DNA of 64,000 nt from Pollutibacter soli. Lineage in GTDB: Bacteria > Bacteroidota > Bacteroidia > Chitinophagales > Chitinophagaceae. The notes under the pieces are model-generated. The model worked only from the letters and a program-made list of their open reading frames with translations. It was not told the DNA's origin and searched no databases. The DNA lies in NCBI GenBank assembly GCA_029269725.1, contig JARJHS010000003.1, forward strand, positions 340,292-404,291. Direction: 5' to 3'. The translations under genes and the position numbers were made by a program. Positions 56,237 through 64,000 of this stretch are shown here, in pieces; positions within the stretch are counted from its first letter, which is position 1; each line of letters starts with the position of its first letter.

Positions 56237-56965
56237 TTATTCAACTTTCTTCACGCTACCTGCGCCGCTGATTCTCTGTTCCCCTATGGAAGCATTTCCT
56301 TTGTACCTGATGTTTCCTGCGCCGCTTACATGGGCATCAATTTTAACGCTGGCAAAAACTTCCGCAGAACCCGCACCGGAAATTTCAATATCAGCATTTT
56401 CAGAAAGAAGATCAAAGCATCTTGCTTTACCGGCACCTGAAAGATCCAGTTCAAAGTCCCGTGTATTCCCTTTCAGATCAACATTTCCACTTCCTGATAT
56501 TCCCGCTTCAATTTTTGGCGCATCTGCTTCCATTTTAATATCTCCCGCACCACTGACATTGAGCGTCAGCTGATCACTTGAAGAAATCTTGTTCTCCCCA
56601 ATAATATTGCACGCGCCGGAAACCCGCAATTTTTTGAATTCAGGTGATGAAACGTATATTTTCATCTTTTTTGTCGGACGCAGATTAATTCCGCGTTTGG
56701 TGCGAATCTTTAATTCATCATCTTCACCGTCAATCACCTCAATATACTGGAGCAGGTTTTCATCTCCTTCGATTTTTACAGGTTTACGTTCGCCTTGCGT
56801 TACATAAACATCGATTGCCCCACTCACATGAACATTTCTGAATGAGCCTACACTTCTTTCAACTGTAACGATATTTCCGTTTCCCCTTTTTCTTTTTCCA
56901 TTGATAAACACACATGAACTTCCCATCAGGGAGATGACCAGTAGTAACAATCCGATTTTTTTCAT
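56237..56965 (-). CDS. DUF2807 (GIN-domain) lipoprotein
   Basis: A 242-residue lipoprotein: lipobox MGSSC at about residues 14-18. The mature protein repeats short beta-strand units ending in SGAG or SGSG (ISGSGNVDLKG, LSGAGKARC, ISGAGSAEV, VSGAGNIRYKG, ISGAGSVKK), typical of the DUF2807 right-handed beta-helix, sometimes annotated as an auto-transporter adhesin head. The function is not established. It converges on the TonB receptor gene with a 6-bp gap. Confidence 0.9.
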   Translation of the reverse strand: MKKIGLLLLVISLMGSSCVFINGKRKRGNGNIVTVERSVGSFRNVHVSGAIDVYVTQGERKPVKIEGDENLLQYIEVIDGEDDELKIRTKRGINLRPTKKMKIYVSSPEFKKLRVSGACNIIGENKISSSDQLTLNVSGAGDIKMEADAPKIEAGISGSGNVDLKGNTRDFELDLSGAGKARCFDLLSENADIEISGAGSAEVFASVKIDAHVSGAGNIRYKGNASIGEQRISGAGSVKKVE

Positions 56966-57252
56966 ATTCCAGGCTTTTCAACAAATGTTTAAAAAATGAA
57001 TGATATTATAGATGGTTTTCCGGTGAATGGTGGCTTTTTAACGGCCAGTAGTTCATCGTTCTTAGCTTGAACAGCCGGCTGTTATTATGCCGGAGTTTGA
57101 AAATTTCAACCAGCGCTCGTTATTTATAGCCTGGCCGGCTGTTTCTGACAACTGACAACGGGCAACTGACAACTCGCCTTTGACTCCCATTCTCCACCTC
57201 CGGTTACCATCTTTCCGGAAAAACACTGAATTCTTTACCTTCGCACCATTGT
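56966..57252. repeat. Intergenic region with GCCGGCTGTT copies and TGACAA heptads
   Basis: Two copies of GCCGGCTGTT (57074-57083 and 57134-57143) and a heptad run CTGACAA, CTGACAA, CGGGCAA, CTGACAA at 57145-57172. The same parts occur in the queA-lysC gap. No gene is visible. Confidence 0.7.
57236..57243 (+). promoter_or_regulatory. Candidate -7 box for guaA
   Basis: TACCTTCG matches TAnnTTTG in seven of eight positions and ends 9 bp before the guaA ATG. A TTTC about 20 bp upstream may serve as -33. The leader would be only a few nucleotides long. Confidence 0.45.
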
Positions 57253-58788
57253 ATGACTGAAAAAATCCTGATTCTCGATTTTGGCTCCCAGTATACCCAG
57301 TTGATTGCCCGTGCTGTTAGAGAAGCCAATGTTTACTGCGAAATCATTCCTTACCATAAACCGGTGGAAATTACCGACGACCTGAAAGGTATAATATTAT
57401 CCGGTTCACCATTCTCTGTCAACGACGAAAAAGCGCCCTGGGTCGACATACTACAGATGGTAAGCCGCAAACCGGTACTTGGCGTCTGCTATGGAGCCCA
57501 GCTGACGGCAAAGGTTACGGGTGGAAGGGTGGAAAAATCAGAAAAAAGGGAATACGGCCGCGCTCTTCTCCAGATTGAAAAAGAAAACCGGATTTTCAAA
57601 AATGTTCCGACCGAGAGCCAGGTTTGGATGAGCCATGGTGACACGATCCTGGAATTGCCTGCAGACTTTGAACTTCTCGCAAAAACTTCCTCGATACCCA
57701 TCGCAGCGTTTGAATATCACGGTGATATCAACTTTCCGCTTTTTGGATTACAGTTCCATCCGGAAGTATATCATTCTGAATTTGGGAAAACAATTCTGAA
57801 AAACTTTCTTGTTGAAATTTGTGGCTGCAGCCAGGATTGGACGCCCGCTCATTTTGTTTCGGATACAGTTGATGCGCTGAAAAAACAGATTGGCAATAAG
57901 CGGGTCGTCATGGGGCTTAGCGGTGGAGTAGATTCTACCGTTGCAGCAACGCTTATTCATAAAGCCATCGGCGATAATCTTTTTGGAATTTTTGTAGATA
58001 ACGGCCTGTTAAGGAAAAACGAGTTCACGCAGGTCTTGGAAACATACCAGCAGCTTCACCTGAATGTGAAAGGTGTTGATGCTTCCGAACAATTTTACAG
58101 TTTGCTTAGCGGTGTTAATGATCCGGAACAGAAAAGAAAGATCATCGGCAGAACCTTCATCGATGTCTTTAATGCAGAAGCAAAACAGCTGGAGGATATT
58201 TCCTTCCTCGGACAGGGTACTATTTACCCTGATGTGATTGAAAGTGTATCGGTACACGGTCCTTCGCAAACTATTAAATCGCACCATAACGTTGGAGGCC
58301 TGCCTGAAGAAATGCACCTTGGCCTTGTTGAGCCACTACGGTTCCTGTTTAAAGATGAAGTAAGAAGAGTCGGACTTGAACTGGGTATACCCCACGACAT
58401 GCTTTATCGTCATCCCTTTCCAGGACCAGGTCTCGCCATCAGGATCATTAGCGATATCACTGCTGAAAAAGTTAAATTATTGCAGGAAGCAGATGATATC
58501 TTTATTTCTACTTTAAAGGAACAGGGTTTGTATAATGAAGTCTGGCAGGCAGGTACAATGTTACTTCCTGTACAGAGTGTGGGTGTGATGGGTGATGAAA
58601 GGACCTATGAATATACGGTTGCGCTTCGTGCAGTAACTTCTGTCGATGGAATGACTGCTGACTGGGCGCATCTGCCGTACAAGTTTCTTGGTCATGTATC
58701 CAACGAGATCATCAACCGTGTGCGGGGTATCAATCGTGTAGTTTATGATATTAGTAGCAAACCGCCTGCAACCATTGAATGGGAATAA
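57253..58788 (+). CDS. guaA: GMP synthase (glutamine-hydrolysing)
   Basis: Converts XMP to GMP using glutamine and ATP. The 511-residue protein has the class I glutaminase domain with GVCYGAQL (nucleophilic Cys near residue 79) and the FHPEVYHSE His/Glu pair, then the ATP-pyrophosphatase loop [14 protein letters not shown] at about 222-235. The dimerisation domain ends [17 protein letters not shown], the canonical C-terminus. The binding-protein-like gene begins 24 bp after it. Confidence 0.97.
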   Translation: MTEKILILDFGSQYTQLIARAVREANVYCEIIPYHKPVEITDDLKGIILSGSPFSVNDEKAPWVDILQMVSRKPVLGVCYGAQLTAKVTGGRVEKSEKREYGRALLQIEKENRIFKNVPTESQVWMSHGDTILELPADFELLAKTSSIPIAAFEYHGDINFPLFGLQFHPEVYHSEFGKTILKNFLVEICGCSQDWTPAHFVSDTVDALKKQIGNKRVVMGLSGGVDSTVAATLIHKAIGDNLFGIFVDNGLLRKNEFTQVLETYQQLHLNVKGVDASEQFYSLLSGVNDPEQKRKIIGRTFIDVFNAEAKQLEDISFLGQGTIYPDVIESVSVHGPSQTIKSHHNVGGLPEEMHLGLVEPLRFLFKDEVRRVGLELGIPHDMLYRHPFPGPGLAIRIISDITAEKVKLLQEADDIFISTLKEQGLYNEVWQAGTMLLPVQSVGVMGDERTYEYTVALRAVTSVDGMTADWAHLPYKFLGHVSNEIINRVRGINRVVYDISSKPPATIEWE

Positions 58789-58812
58789 AGAACTCATTCT
58801 AAAAATACCTGC

Positions 58813-59988
58813 ATGAAAAAACTGTGTTTACTGTTTTTTTATTCCGCGATGCTTTTTTGCGGAACCCTGCATGCTCAGCCGGGTACGGAAGAGCGATTTA
58901 AAGTTGCATTGTTTGTTCCGCTGTATCTTGACTCAGCCTTTGACAACACCAATGCTTACAAATACGGTAAATCTTTCCCCAAACAATCCATTGCCGGATT
59001 GGAGTTTTTCACAGGAGCAGAGTACGCCATCGATTCTCTTAAAATGTCTAATGAAGCTCTCGACTTTTACGTATTTGATCTTCGCAGTAAACAAGGTAAT
59101 ATCAACACCATCAACAAGTCTCCATTGATGGATTCGATTGATCTGATTATCGGCCAGGTATCCGGAAGCGATTATCTGCGTTTATCGGAAATAGCAAAAG
59201 AGAGAGCTATCCCATTTATCAGTGCAACATATCCTAACGACGGAGGTGTAAAGGAAAACCCATTCGTTGTGATTGTCAATTCAAAACTCAACACACATAT
59301 ACAATCGGTCTATAACTATGTAGCTCGAAACTGGGGACCCGATAACATTGTCTATGTAAGAAGCAAAAATCCCGCAGATGACAGGATTGAAGATCTTATC
59401 AGGCAATTAAATCAGTCATCAGGTGGAGGCGTTCTGAAGTACAAAACAGTTACAGTCGCTGACTACCCGATGGTTACCGATCTGAGAAAGGTGCTGGACA
59501 GCAATCGGCAGAATATTGTTATCGCAGGAAGCCTGAGTGAAACTTTTGGTACAAGGCTCGCAACGGCCTGTCTCGGGATGGGAACATCGTATAAGATTAA
59601 CCTGGTTGGCATGCCGACCTGGGAAGGTAATAAAGAACTTACCCGCTCTGATTATAGACCACTGCCGATCATTTACAGTTCTACTTTTTTTGTAACTGAT
59701 ACTGCCTGGGGTAGCCGATTTGAGGAGAACTATCGCAAAAAAACTTTCAGCAAACCCAGCGATCTTGTGTATCGTGGTTATGAAATTACCCATCTGTTTA
59801 CGCGATTGTTATTGAAATACGACACTGCAGTGATCGATCACCTGGATGATAAAAGTTTCAAATTGCTTACAGACTACGATTTCAAACCCATCCGCTGGAG
59901 CAAAACATCAACCGAACCGGATTATTACGAGAACAAACGTGTTTATATCCTCAGGCGTTTGAATGGGATAACGGAGAAATTGAATTAG
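58813..59988 (+). CDS. Periplasmic-binding-protein-like (type I fold) secreted protein
   Basis: A 391-residue secreted protein with a signal peptide (ending GTLHAQ). The body follows the fold of branched-chain amino acid or receptor-family periplasmic binding proteins: FKVALFVPLYLDSAFD at the start, the SIDLIIGQVSGSDYLRLSEIAKERAIPFISATYPND loop and KINLVGMPTWEGNKEL near the middle. In Bacteroidota such proteins often lack ABC transporter partners, and none is here. It probably belongs to the guaA transcript. Ligand unknown. Confidence 0.82.
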   Translation: MKKLCLLFFYSAMLFCGTLHAQPGTEERFKVALFVPLYLDSAFDNTNAYKYGKSFPKQSIAGLEFFTGAEYAIDSLKMSNEALDFYVFDLRSKQGNINTINKSPLMDSIDLIIGQVSGSDYLRLSEIAKERAIPFISATYPNDGGVKENPFVVIVNSKLNTHIQSVYNYVARNWGPDNIVYVRSKNPADDRIEDLIRQLNQSSGGGVLKYKTVTVADYPMVTDLRKVLDSNRQNIVIAGSLSETFGTRLATACLGMGTSYKINLVGMPTWEGNKELTRSDYRPLPIIYSSTFFVTDTAWGSRFEENYRKKTFSKPSDLVYRGYEITHLFTRLLLKYDTAVIDHLDDKSFKLLTDYDFKPIRWSKTSTEPDYYENKRVYILRRLNGITEKLN

Positions 59989-60408
59989 GCAACAAACAGC
60001 ACATTTACTAAGAAGTTCTTGCTTTATTGTTCATGACATTTCATCTTCATATGGGCTGAAGCCCGGTTTCATTTGTATTCCTTTCCTCCCGGCCCGAAGT
60101 CCGGGCAATTGAAACATGCTGAAATTTCAATGCATCCTGCGCTGCTAAAAATTATTTGAATTCATGATTGAAATCATGGGCTAAAAGTCCATCCTATGGG
60201 ACCGGTTGTTGAAAAGCCGTAAAAATTAATCGGCCTTCGAACTTTCTGACGCTAGCTGTTCCTATTGCCGGCTTACTATTACTTTTGCCTCGCTGTTCTT
60301 TTACTCCTTACTACTCACTAATTCACCCTGTATCCTCGACTTCTTCGTGGCCCGGTTTTTATCTTGATATCCAGGTACTGATTTATTCGTAATTTTTGAA
60401 ATTCAAAA
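59989..60408. repeat. Palindrome-rich 420-bp gap
   Basis: No gene is visible. GGGCT-GA-AGCCC lies at 60053-60064 and GCCCG/CGGGC arms at 60092-60106, with GTTTCA (60066-60071) and TGAAAC able to pair around the second hairpin. CTTACTACTCACT at 60307-60319 repeats a 13-mer from 28266-28278. The 60092 hairpin has almost the same sequence as the one at 39-53 in inverted orientation. Confidence 0.6.
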
Positions 60409-61422
60409 ATGCTGATCGAATTTACTGACCGGGGATTGTATTGCAGACAGGGAGAATTTTACATTGATCCCTGGAAACCTGTGGAGGCTGCGGTGATCAC
60501 TCATGCGCACAGCGATCATGCGCGCCCGGGAAATAATAATTATCTATGCCACGATCGTACACTTCCGTTATTACGTTTAAGACTAGGCGAAAATAATTAC
60601 CAGTCTGTTCCATGGAATGAAACCACCTTCAGAAACGGCGTAAAAATCTCTCTTCATCCTGCCGGCCATATCATAGGCTCCTCGCAGGTCAGGGTGGAAT
60701 ATGCAGGCGAAGTATGGGTAGTAAGTGGCGATTACAAAACAGAGAACGATCATATTTCAGGTGCATTTGAGCCGGTCAAATGCCATCATTTTGTTACGGA
60801 ATCTACATTTGGTTTGCCCATTTATAACTGGGCATCGCAGAAGGAGCAGTACCAACTTGTACAAAACTGGGTACAACAAAATCATGAGAATGGAATCACC
60901 TCTGTTCTCTATGCATATAGTCTTGGAAAATCGCAACGGATAATTAAAGCGGTAGGGGAATTAGGTTTACCGATTTATGCACATGGCGCCGTTGCCAATG
61001 TGCAGGAAGTACTGAGGAATGATGGCTGGGACTTTCCTCTTGTTCGCAGAGTTACCAAAGATATCCCTTCGGAACATATAAGGGGAAATATAGTGATAGC
61101 ACCGGGATCTGCTGAAAATTCTCCATGGACCCGAAGATTTGCACCTTATAAAACTGCTGTCTGCAGCGGCTGGATGCAGGTTCGGGGAAATTTCAGGAGA
61201 AGAAATACCGATGCTGGCTTTCCTATCAGCGATCATGCAGACTGGCAGGGATTGCTCGACACCATCAAACTTATTTCACCCGAAAAAGTGTATGTCACAC
61301 ATGGTTTTCAATCCGTATTCAGCCGGTACCTGAACGAATCGGGTATTAATGCTGCGGAGGTGAAAACCGAATTTGGAACAGAGGAAGAAGTTGCAACAAC
61401 AGAACAAACCGATGAAGTCTGA
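60409..61422 (+). CDS. Ligase-associated DNA exonuclease (metallo-beta-lactamase/beta-CASP fold)
   Basis: A 337-residue nuclease. The metal motif HAHSDHARPG appears near residues 32-41, HPAGHIIGSSQVRVE later, and SGDYKTENDHISGAFEPV follows; these are the family's metal ligands. In related bacteria this protein accompanies an ATP-dependent DNA ligase and an Lhr-type helicase, as it does here, and is thought to process DNA ends. The stop overlaps the ligase start by 11 bp. Confidence 0.92.
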   Translation: MLIEFTDRGLYCRQGEFYIDPWKPVEAAVITHAHSDHARPGNNNYLCHDRTLPLLRLRLGENNYQSVPWNETTFRNGVKISLHPAGHIIGSSQVRVEYAGEVWVVSGDYKTENDHISGAFEPVKCHHFVTESTFGLPIYNWASQKEQYQLVQNWVQQNHENGITSVLYAYSLGKSQRIIKAVGELGLPIYAHGAVANVQEVLRNDGWDFPLVRRVTKDIPSEHIRGNIVIAPGSAENSPWTRRFAPYKTAVCSGWMQVRGNFRRRNTDAGFPISDHADWQGLLDTIKLISPEKVYVTHGFQSVFSRYLNESGINAAEVKTEFGTEEEVATTEQTDEV

Positions 61423-63094
61423 AGAAAACAAATCATTAGCAGAAGAAAAAACCACTGAAGGCTTCAGTTATTTCGCACGTGTGATCGGCGAACTTGGAAC
61501 GCTCACGGGCACAAATGATAAACTGAACCTACTATCCCATTTTTTTTCAAAGGCAAATGAAAAAGACAGGGTATGGCTGATTGCCTTGTTCAGCGGAAGA
61601 AGGCCCAAACGACCGGTCAACGCCAGTCTTTTGAGTTTATGGGCCTCTGAAATTGCAGGATTACCTCCATGGCTCTACGATGAATGTTATCATGTTGTAG
61701 GTGATCTCGCAGAAACCATTGCTCTTTTAGTTCCGCATAGTGAAACGCATTCACAGCTACCGTTTCTTTTCGAATACATGAACCTGTTGAGTGAACTGGA
61801 CCAGAAAACAGAAACAGAGAGAAAGAATTTCATTATTGAAAACTGGAGGCGAATGGATACGGTAGAAAGATTTGTTTTTAATAAGCTGATCACCGGTGGT
61901 TTTCGTATCGGCGTTTCGAAACAGCTTATGATTAATGCGCTTGCCAAAACAACAGGTGAAGATGCCTCACTACTTGCGCATCGCTTGAGCGGACATTGGA
62001 ATCCCTACCAGGTTACGTATGAAGAACTCGTTTTAGGGAAAGGTGAAGGTGACGCCTATTCACGGCCCTACCCTTTTTGCCTTGCCTATGCTCTTGAAGT
62101 ACCGGCGTCTGATCTTGGTGCTCCTGAAGATTGGTACGCAGAATGGAAATGGGATGGTATTCGCGGGCAACTGATCAGAAGAAATAATGAATGGTTTGTC
62201 TGGAGTCGTGGTGAAGAATTGATGACTGAAAAATTTCCTGAACTATTGCCCTTAAGAGGATTTTTCCCTGATGGAACTGTTGTAGATGGCGAAGTGCTGA
62301 TAGCCCGCAATGGTGTTCCACTTCCATTTTCATTACTGCAAACAAGGATTGGCAGAAAAAACATCAGTAAAAAACAACTCACAGAAGCACCTGTAAGTTT
62401 TTTTGCATTTGATCTTTTGGAATGGAAAGGTGAAGACCTTCGGCAAATCGCATTCAAAGAGCGAAGAAGATTATTGCAGGCACTTTACGAAAATGTTCAG
62501 CATCCTGCATTCCTCATGTCGCCGGAAATAATTTACTCTGATTGGGAAGAGCTTACAGAAATCCGGCAACGTTCGAGAGAAAATGGAAGTGAAGGACTGA
62601 TGTTGAAAAGAAAAAGCTCAACCTATCAGACCGGCCGCAAGCGTGGCGATTGGTGGAAATGGAAAATCGATCCGATGACAATTGATGCTGTAATGATTTA
62701 TGCACAAAAAGGTCATGGAAGACGAAGTAATCTTTATTCAGACTATACCTTTGCAGTCAGGGACGGTGACAAACTGGTGCCTTTTACAAAAGCGTATTCT
62801 GGATTGACTGATAAAGAAATTGCCCAGGTTGATAATTTTGTGAAAAGGAATTCTCTTGAGAAATTTGGTCCGGTCCGCACTGTCAAGGCGGAGCTCGTAT
62901 TTGAAATAGCGTTCGAAGGAATCGCGGCGAGCAATCGTCACAAATCTGGTGTTGCATTAAGATTTCCGAGAATGAGCCGTTGGCGCCATGATAAAAAAGT
63001 GGAGGACATAAACACGCTCGGGGATTTGAAAAATATGTTGAAAATTTACGATGCTGTTCGCGAAGAACAAACAAGGGATGCACGGGAGGACTGA
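61412..63094 (+). CDS. ATP-dependent DNA ligase
   Basis: A 560-residue ligase with the N-terminal DNA-binding domain, a catalytic nucleotidyltransferase domain with AEWKWDGIRGQL (the KxDG motif with adenylated Lys near residue 249), GEELMTEKFPEL, DGEVLIA, SEGLMLKRKSS, and a C-terminal OB domain. It resembles the ligases found with Lhr helicase and exonuclease, not NAD-dependent LigA. The ATG at 61412 matches the family better than an upstream frame opening at 61373. It overlaps the helicase gene by 17 bp, suggesting an operon. Confidence 0.93.
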   Translation: MKSEENKSLAEEKTTEGFSYFARVIGELGTLTGTNDKLNLLSHFFSKANEKDRVWLIALFSGRRPKRPVNASLLSLWASEIAGLPPWLYDECYHVVGDLAETIALLVPHSETHSQLPFLFEYMNLLSELDQKTETERKNFIIENWRRMDTVERFVFNKLITGGFRIGVSKQLMINALAKTTGEDASLLAHRLSGHWNPYQVTYEELVLGKGEGDAYSRPYPFCLAYALEVPASDLGAPEDWYAEWKWDGIRGQLIRRNNEWFVWSRGEELMTEKFPELLPLRGFFPDGTVVDGEVLIARNGVPLPFSLLQTRIGRKNISKKQLTEAPVSFFAFDLLEWKGEDLRQIAFKERRRLLQALYENVQHPAFLMSPEIIYSDWEELTEIRQRSRENGSEGLMLKRKSSTYQTGRKRGDWWKWKIDPMTIDAVMIYAQKGHGRRSNLYSDYTFAVRDGDKLVPFTKAYSGLTDKEIAQVDNFVKRNSLEKFGPVRTVKAELVFEIAFEGIAASNRHKSGVALRFPRMSRWRHDKKVEDINTLGDLKNMLKIYDAVREEQTRDARED

Positions 63095-64000
63095 TCAATT
63101 CACAGATACAACTGGCTTTTTACATATTAAGCAGTGGTTACATGCAAAGCAGATGTTTCCATTTGCATTCCAACAGGAAACCTGGGAACATATTCATTTA
63201 GCAAAAAGCGGTCTTGTAAATGCACCGACAGGTTGCGGAAAAACTTTTTCAGTTTTCCTGGGGAATGTCATTCGCTATATCAATGCATATCCTGATTCCT
63301 GGAAGCAAAAAAGAAAGAATGGCCTGCAACTGATATGGATCACTCCATTGCGCGCGCTTGCAAAAGATATCGGACGCGCCATGGAAACCGCGTTAGCAGA
63401 AATAAATCTGCCATGGCAGGTAGGTATCCGCAATGGTGACACCGATACAGCCGAACGCCAGCGCCAGAAAAGGAACATGCCGGAAGTGTTGATCATTACT
63501 CCGGAAAGTCTGCATTTATTACTCGCGCAGAAAGATTACTCCAATGTTTTTTCATCACTTCAATGTATAGCCGTAGACGAATGGCATGAATTGCTTGGAT
63601 CAAAAAGAGGTGTGCAGGTGGAACTTGCGATCAGCAGGATTGCTGGTTTGCGTAAAAAATCGATTGTTCATGCTGAAAAGCAGGGAATTGATTTACCGGG
63701 CAAAATAATGATCTGGGGAATCTCGGCAACTATCGGCAACCTGATTGAAGCTCGTGATGTATTGCTCACCCCCGTTATTAAAAACTTTGGCGAGGGAAAT
63801 ACAGTAATCGTCAAAGCCGAAATAAAAAAGAATATCGTTATAGAATCCATCTACCCGGATGAAATTGAACATTATCCCTGGGCTGGTCATCTGGGAATAA
63901 AGCTTGCGCATAAATTATTACCGATCATAGAGAGTAGTCGCACAACGCTGATATTCATAAACACACGTGGAATGAGTGAACGTTGGTACCAGGTATTACT
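63078..64000 (+). CDS. Ligase-associated Lhr-type DEAD/DEAH helicase (partial, cut by window end)
   Basis: The first 307 codons of a superfamily 2 helicase. From ATG 63078 it reads FLHIKQWLHAKQMFPFAFQQETW, then Walker A NAPTGCGKTFSV near residues 47-58, the DEWHELLGSKRGVQVELAISRI motif II block (D-E-W-H), and SATIGN as motif III. The frame stays open to the window end. This fits the Lhr helicases that accompany ATP-dependent ligases. The remaining C-terminal part lies beyond 64000. Confidence 0.92.
   Translation, partial: MHGRTDQFTDTTGFLHIKQWLHAKQMFPFAFQQETWEHIHLAKSGLVNAPTGCGKTFSVFLGNVIRYINAYPDSWKQKRKNGLQLIWITPLRALAKDIGRAMETALAEINLPWQVGIRNGDTDTAERQRQKRNMPEVLIITPESLHLLLAQKDYSNVFSSLQCIAVDEWHELLGSKRGVQVELAISRIAGLRKKSIVHAEKQGIDLPGKIMIWGISATIGNLIEARDVLLTPVIKNFGEGNTVIVKAEIKKNIVIESIYPDEIEHYPWAGHLGIKLAHKLLPIIESSRTTLIFINTRGMSERWYQVL

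Overview
The window looks like chromosomal DNA from a member of the Bacteroidota, probably Chitinophagales or a close relative. Several things point there. Two secreted proteins end in Por/type IX secretion sorting domains. There is a TonB receptor with an N-terminal carboxypeptidase-regulatory-like domain, and Bacteroidota-type -7 boxes (TAnnTTTG) sit close to many start codons. Clear Shine-Dalgarno sites are mostly absent. Housekeeping genes such as the AMP nucleosidase, S20, SucAB and the ligase-associated exonuclease/ligase/helicase set have Bacteroidota-like sequences. No rRNA, tRNA or CRISPR array was recognised.

Layout. 1-5.0 kb (minus): assimilatory sulfate operon cysD-cysN-SUMT-cysJ. 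5.4-7.9 kb: a membrane-anchored coiled-coil protein with a C-terminal helix-hairpin-helix, and a bestrophin-like channel. 8.1-15.4 kb (minus): a tight seven-gene nucleotide-sugar operon (DegT aminotransferase, UDP-glucose dehydrogenase, UDP-xylose synthase, UDP-HexNAc dehydrogenase, rfbB, rfbC, rfbD) next to the divergent Kdo transferase waaA. It supplies precursors for surface polysaccharide, but no glycosyltransferase other than waaA, and no rfbA, lies in the window. 16.7-21.3 kb: a hypothetical gene, tdk, cytochrome c maturation genes ccmB-ccmC-ccmD-like, and glutamate dehydrogenase.

21.4-22.4 kb: a compact IS1595-like element with a perfect 16-bp inverted repeat at its ends. Its transposase has a readable zinc ribbon and C-terminus but no recognisable acidic triad. 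22.4-30.8 kb: DJ-1/PfpI protein, secreted hypothetical protein, solitary HsdR-N domain, AMP nucleosidase, double ABC ATPase, queA, aspartokinase and a malate/lactate dehydrogenase. 30.9-39.2 kb: a divergent secreted L,D-transpeptidase-like protein, lipoproteins, ssb, mnmA, a subtilase with a sorting tail, an RsmB-like methyltransferase and a RibD-C protein. 39.4-43.9 kb: sucA-sucB and rpsT.

44-48.9 kb: three paralogous secreted proteins that join MORN/YwqK-like repeats to a TonB C-terminal domain, with an M14 carboxypeptidase between the second and third. 50.4-56.2 kb: a DUF4331 protein, a TPR lipoprotein and a TonB receptor in a row, a plausible outer-membrane unit. 56.2-60 kb: a DUF2807 lipoprotein, guaA and a periplasmic-binding-like protein. 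60.4-64 kb: exonuclease, ATP-dependent DNA ligase and Lhr-type helicase (cut by the window end), with overlapping reading frames.

The least explained material is intergenic. Short 7-bp tandem repeats built on AACGTTN recur at three gene junctions and once encode the C-terminus of Tdk. Related heptads (TGACAAC, AACTTTN, TTACTAC) and CCTGCCGG-centred palindromes also recur.
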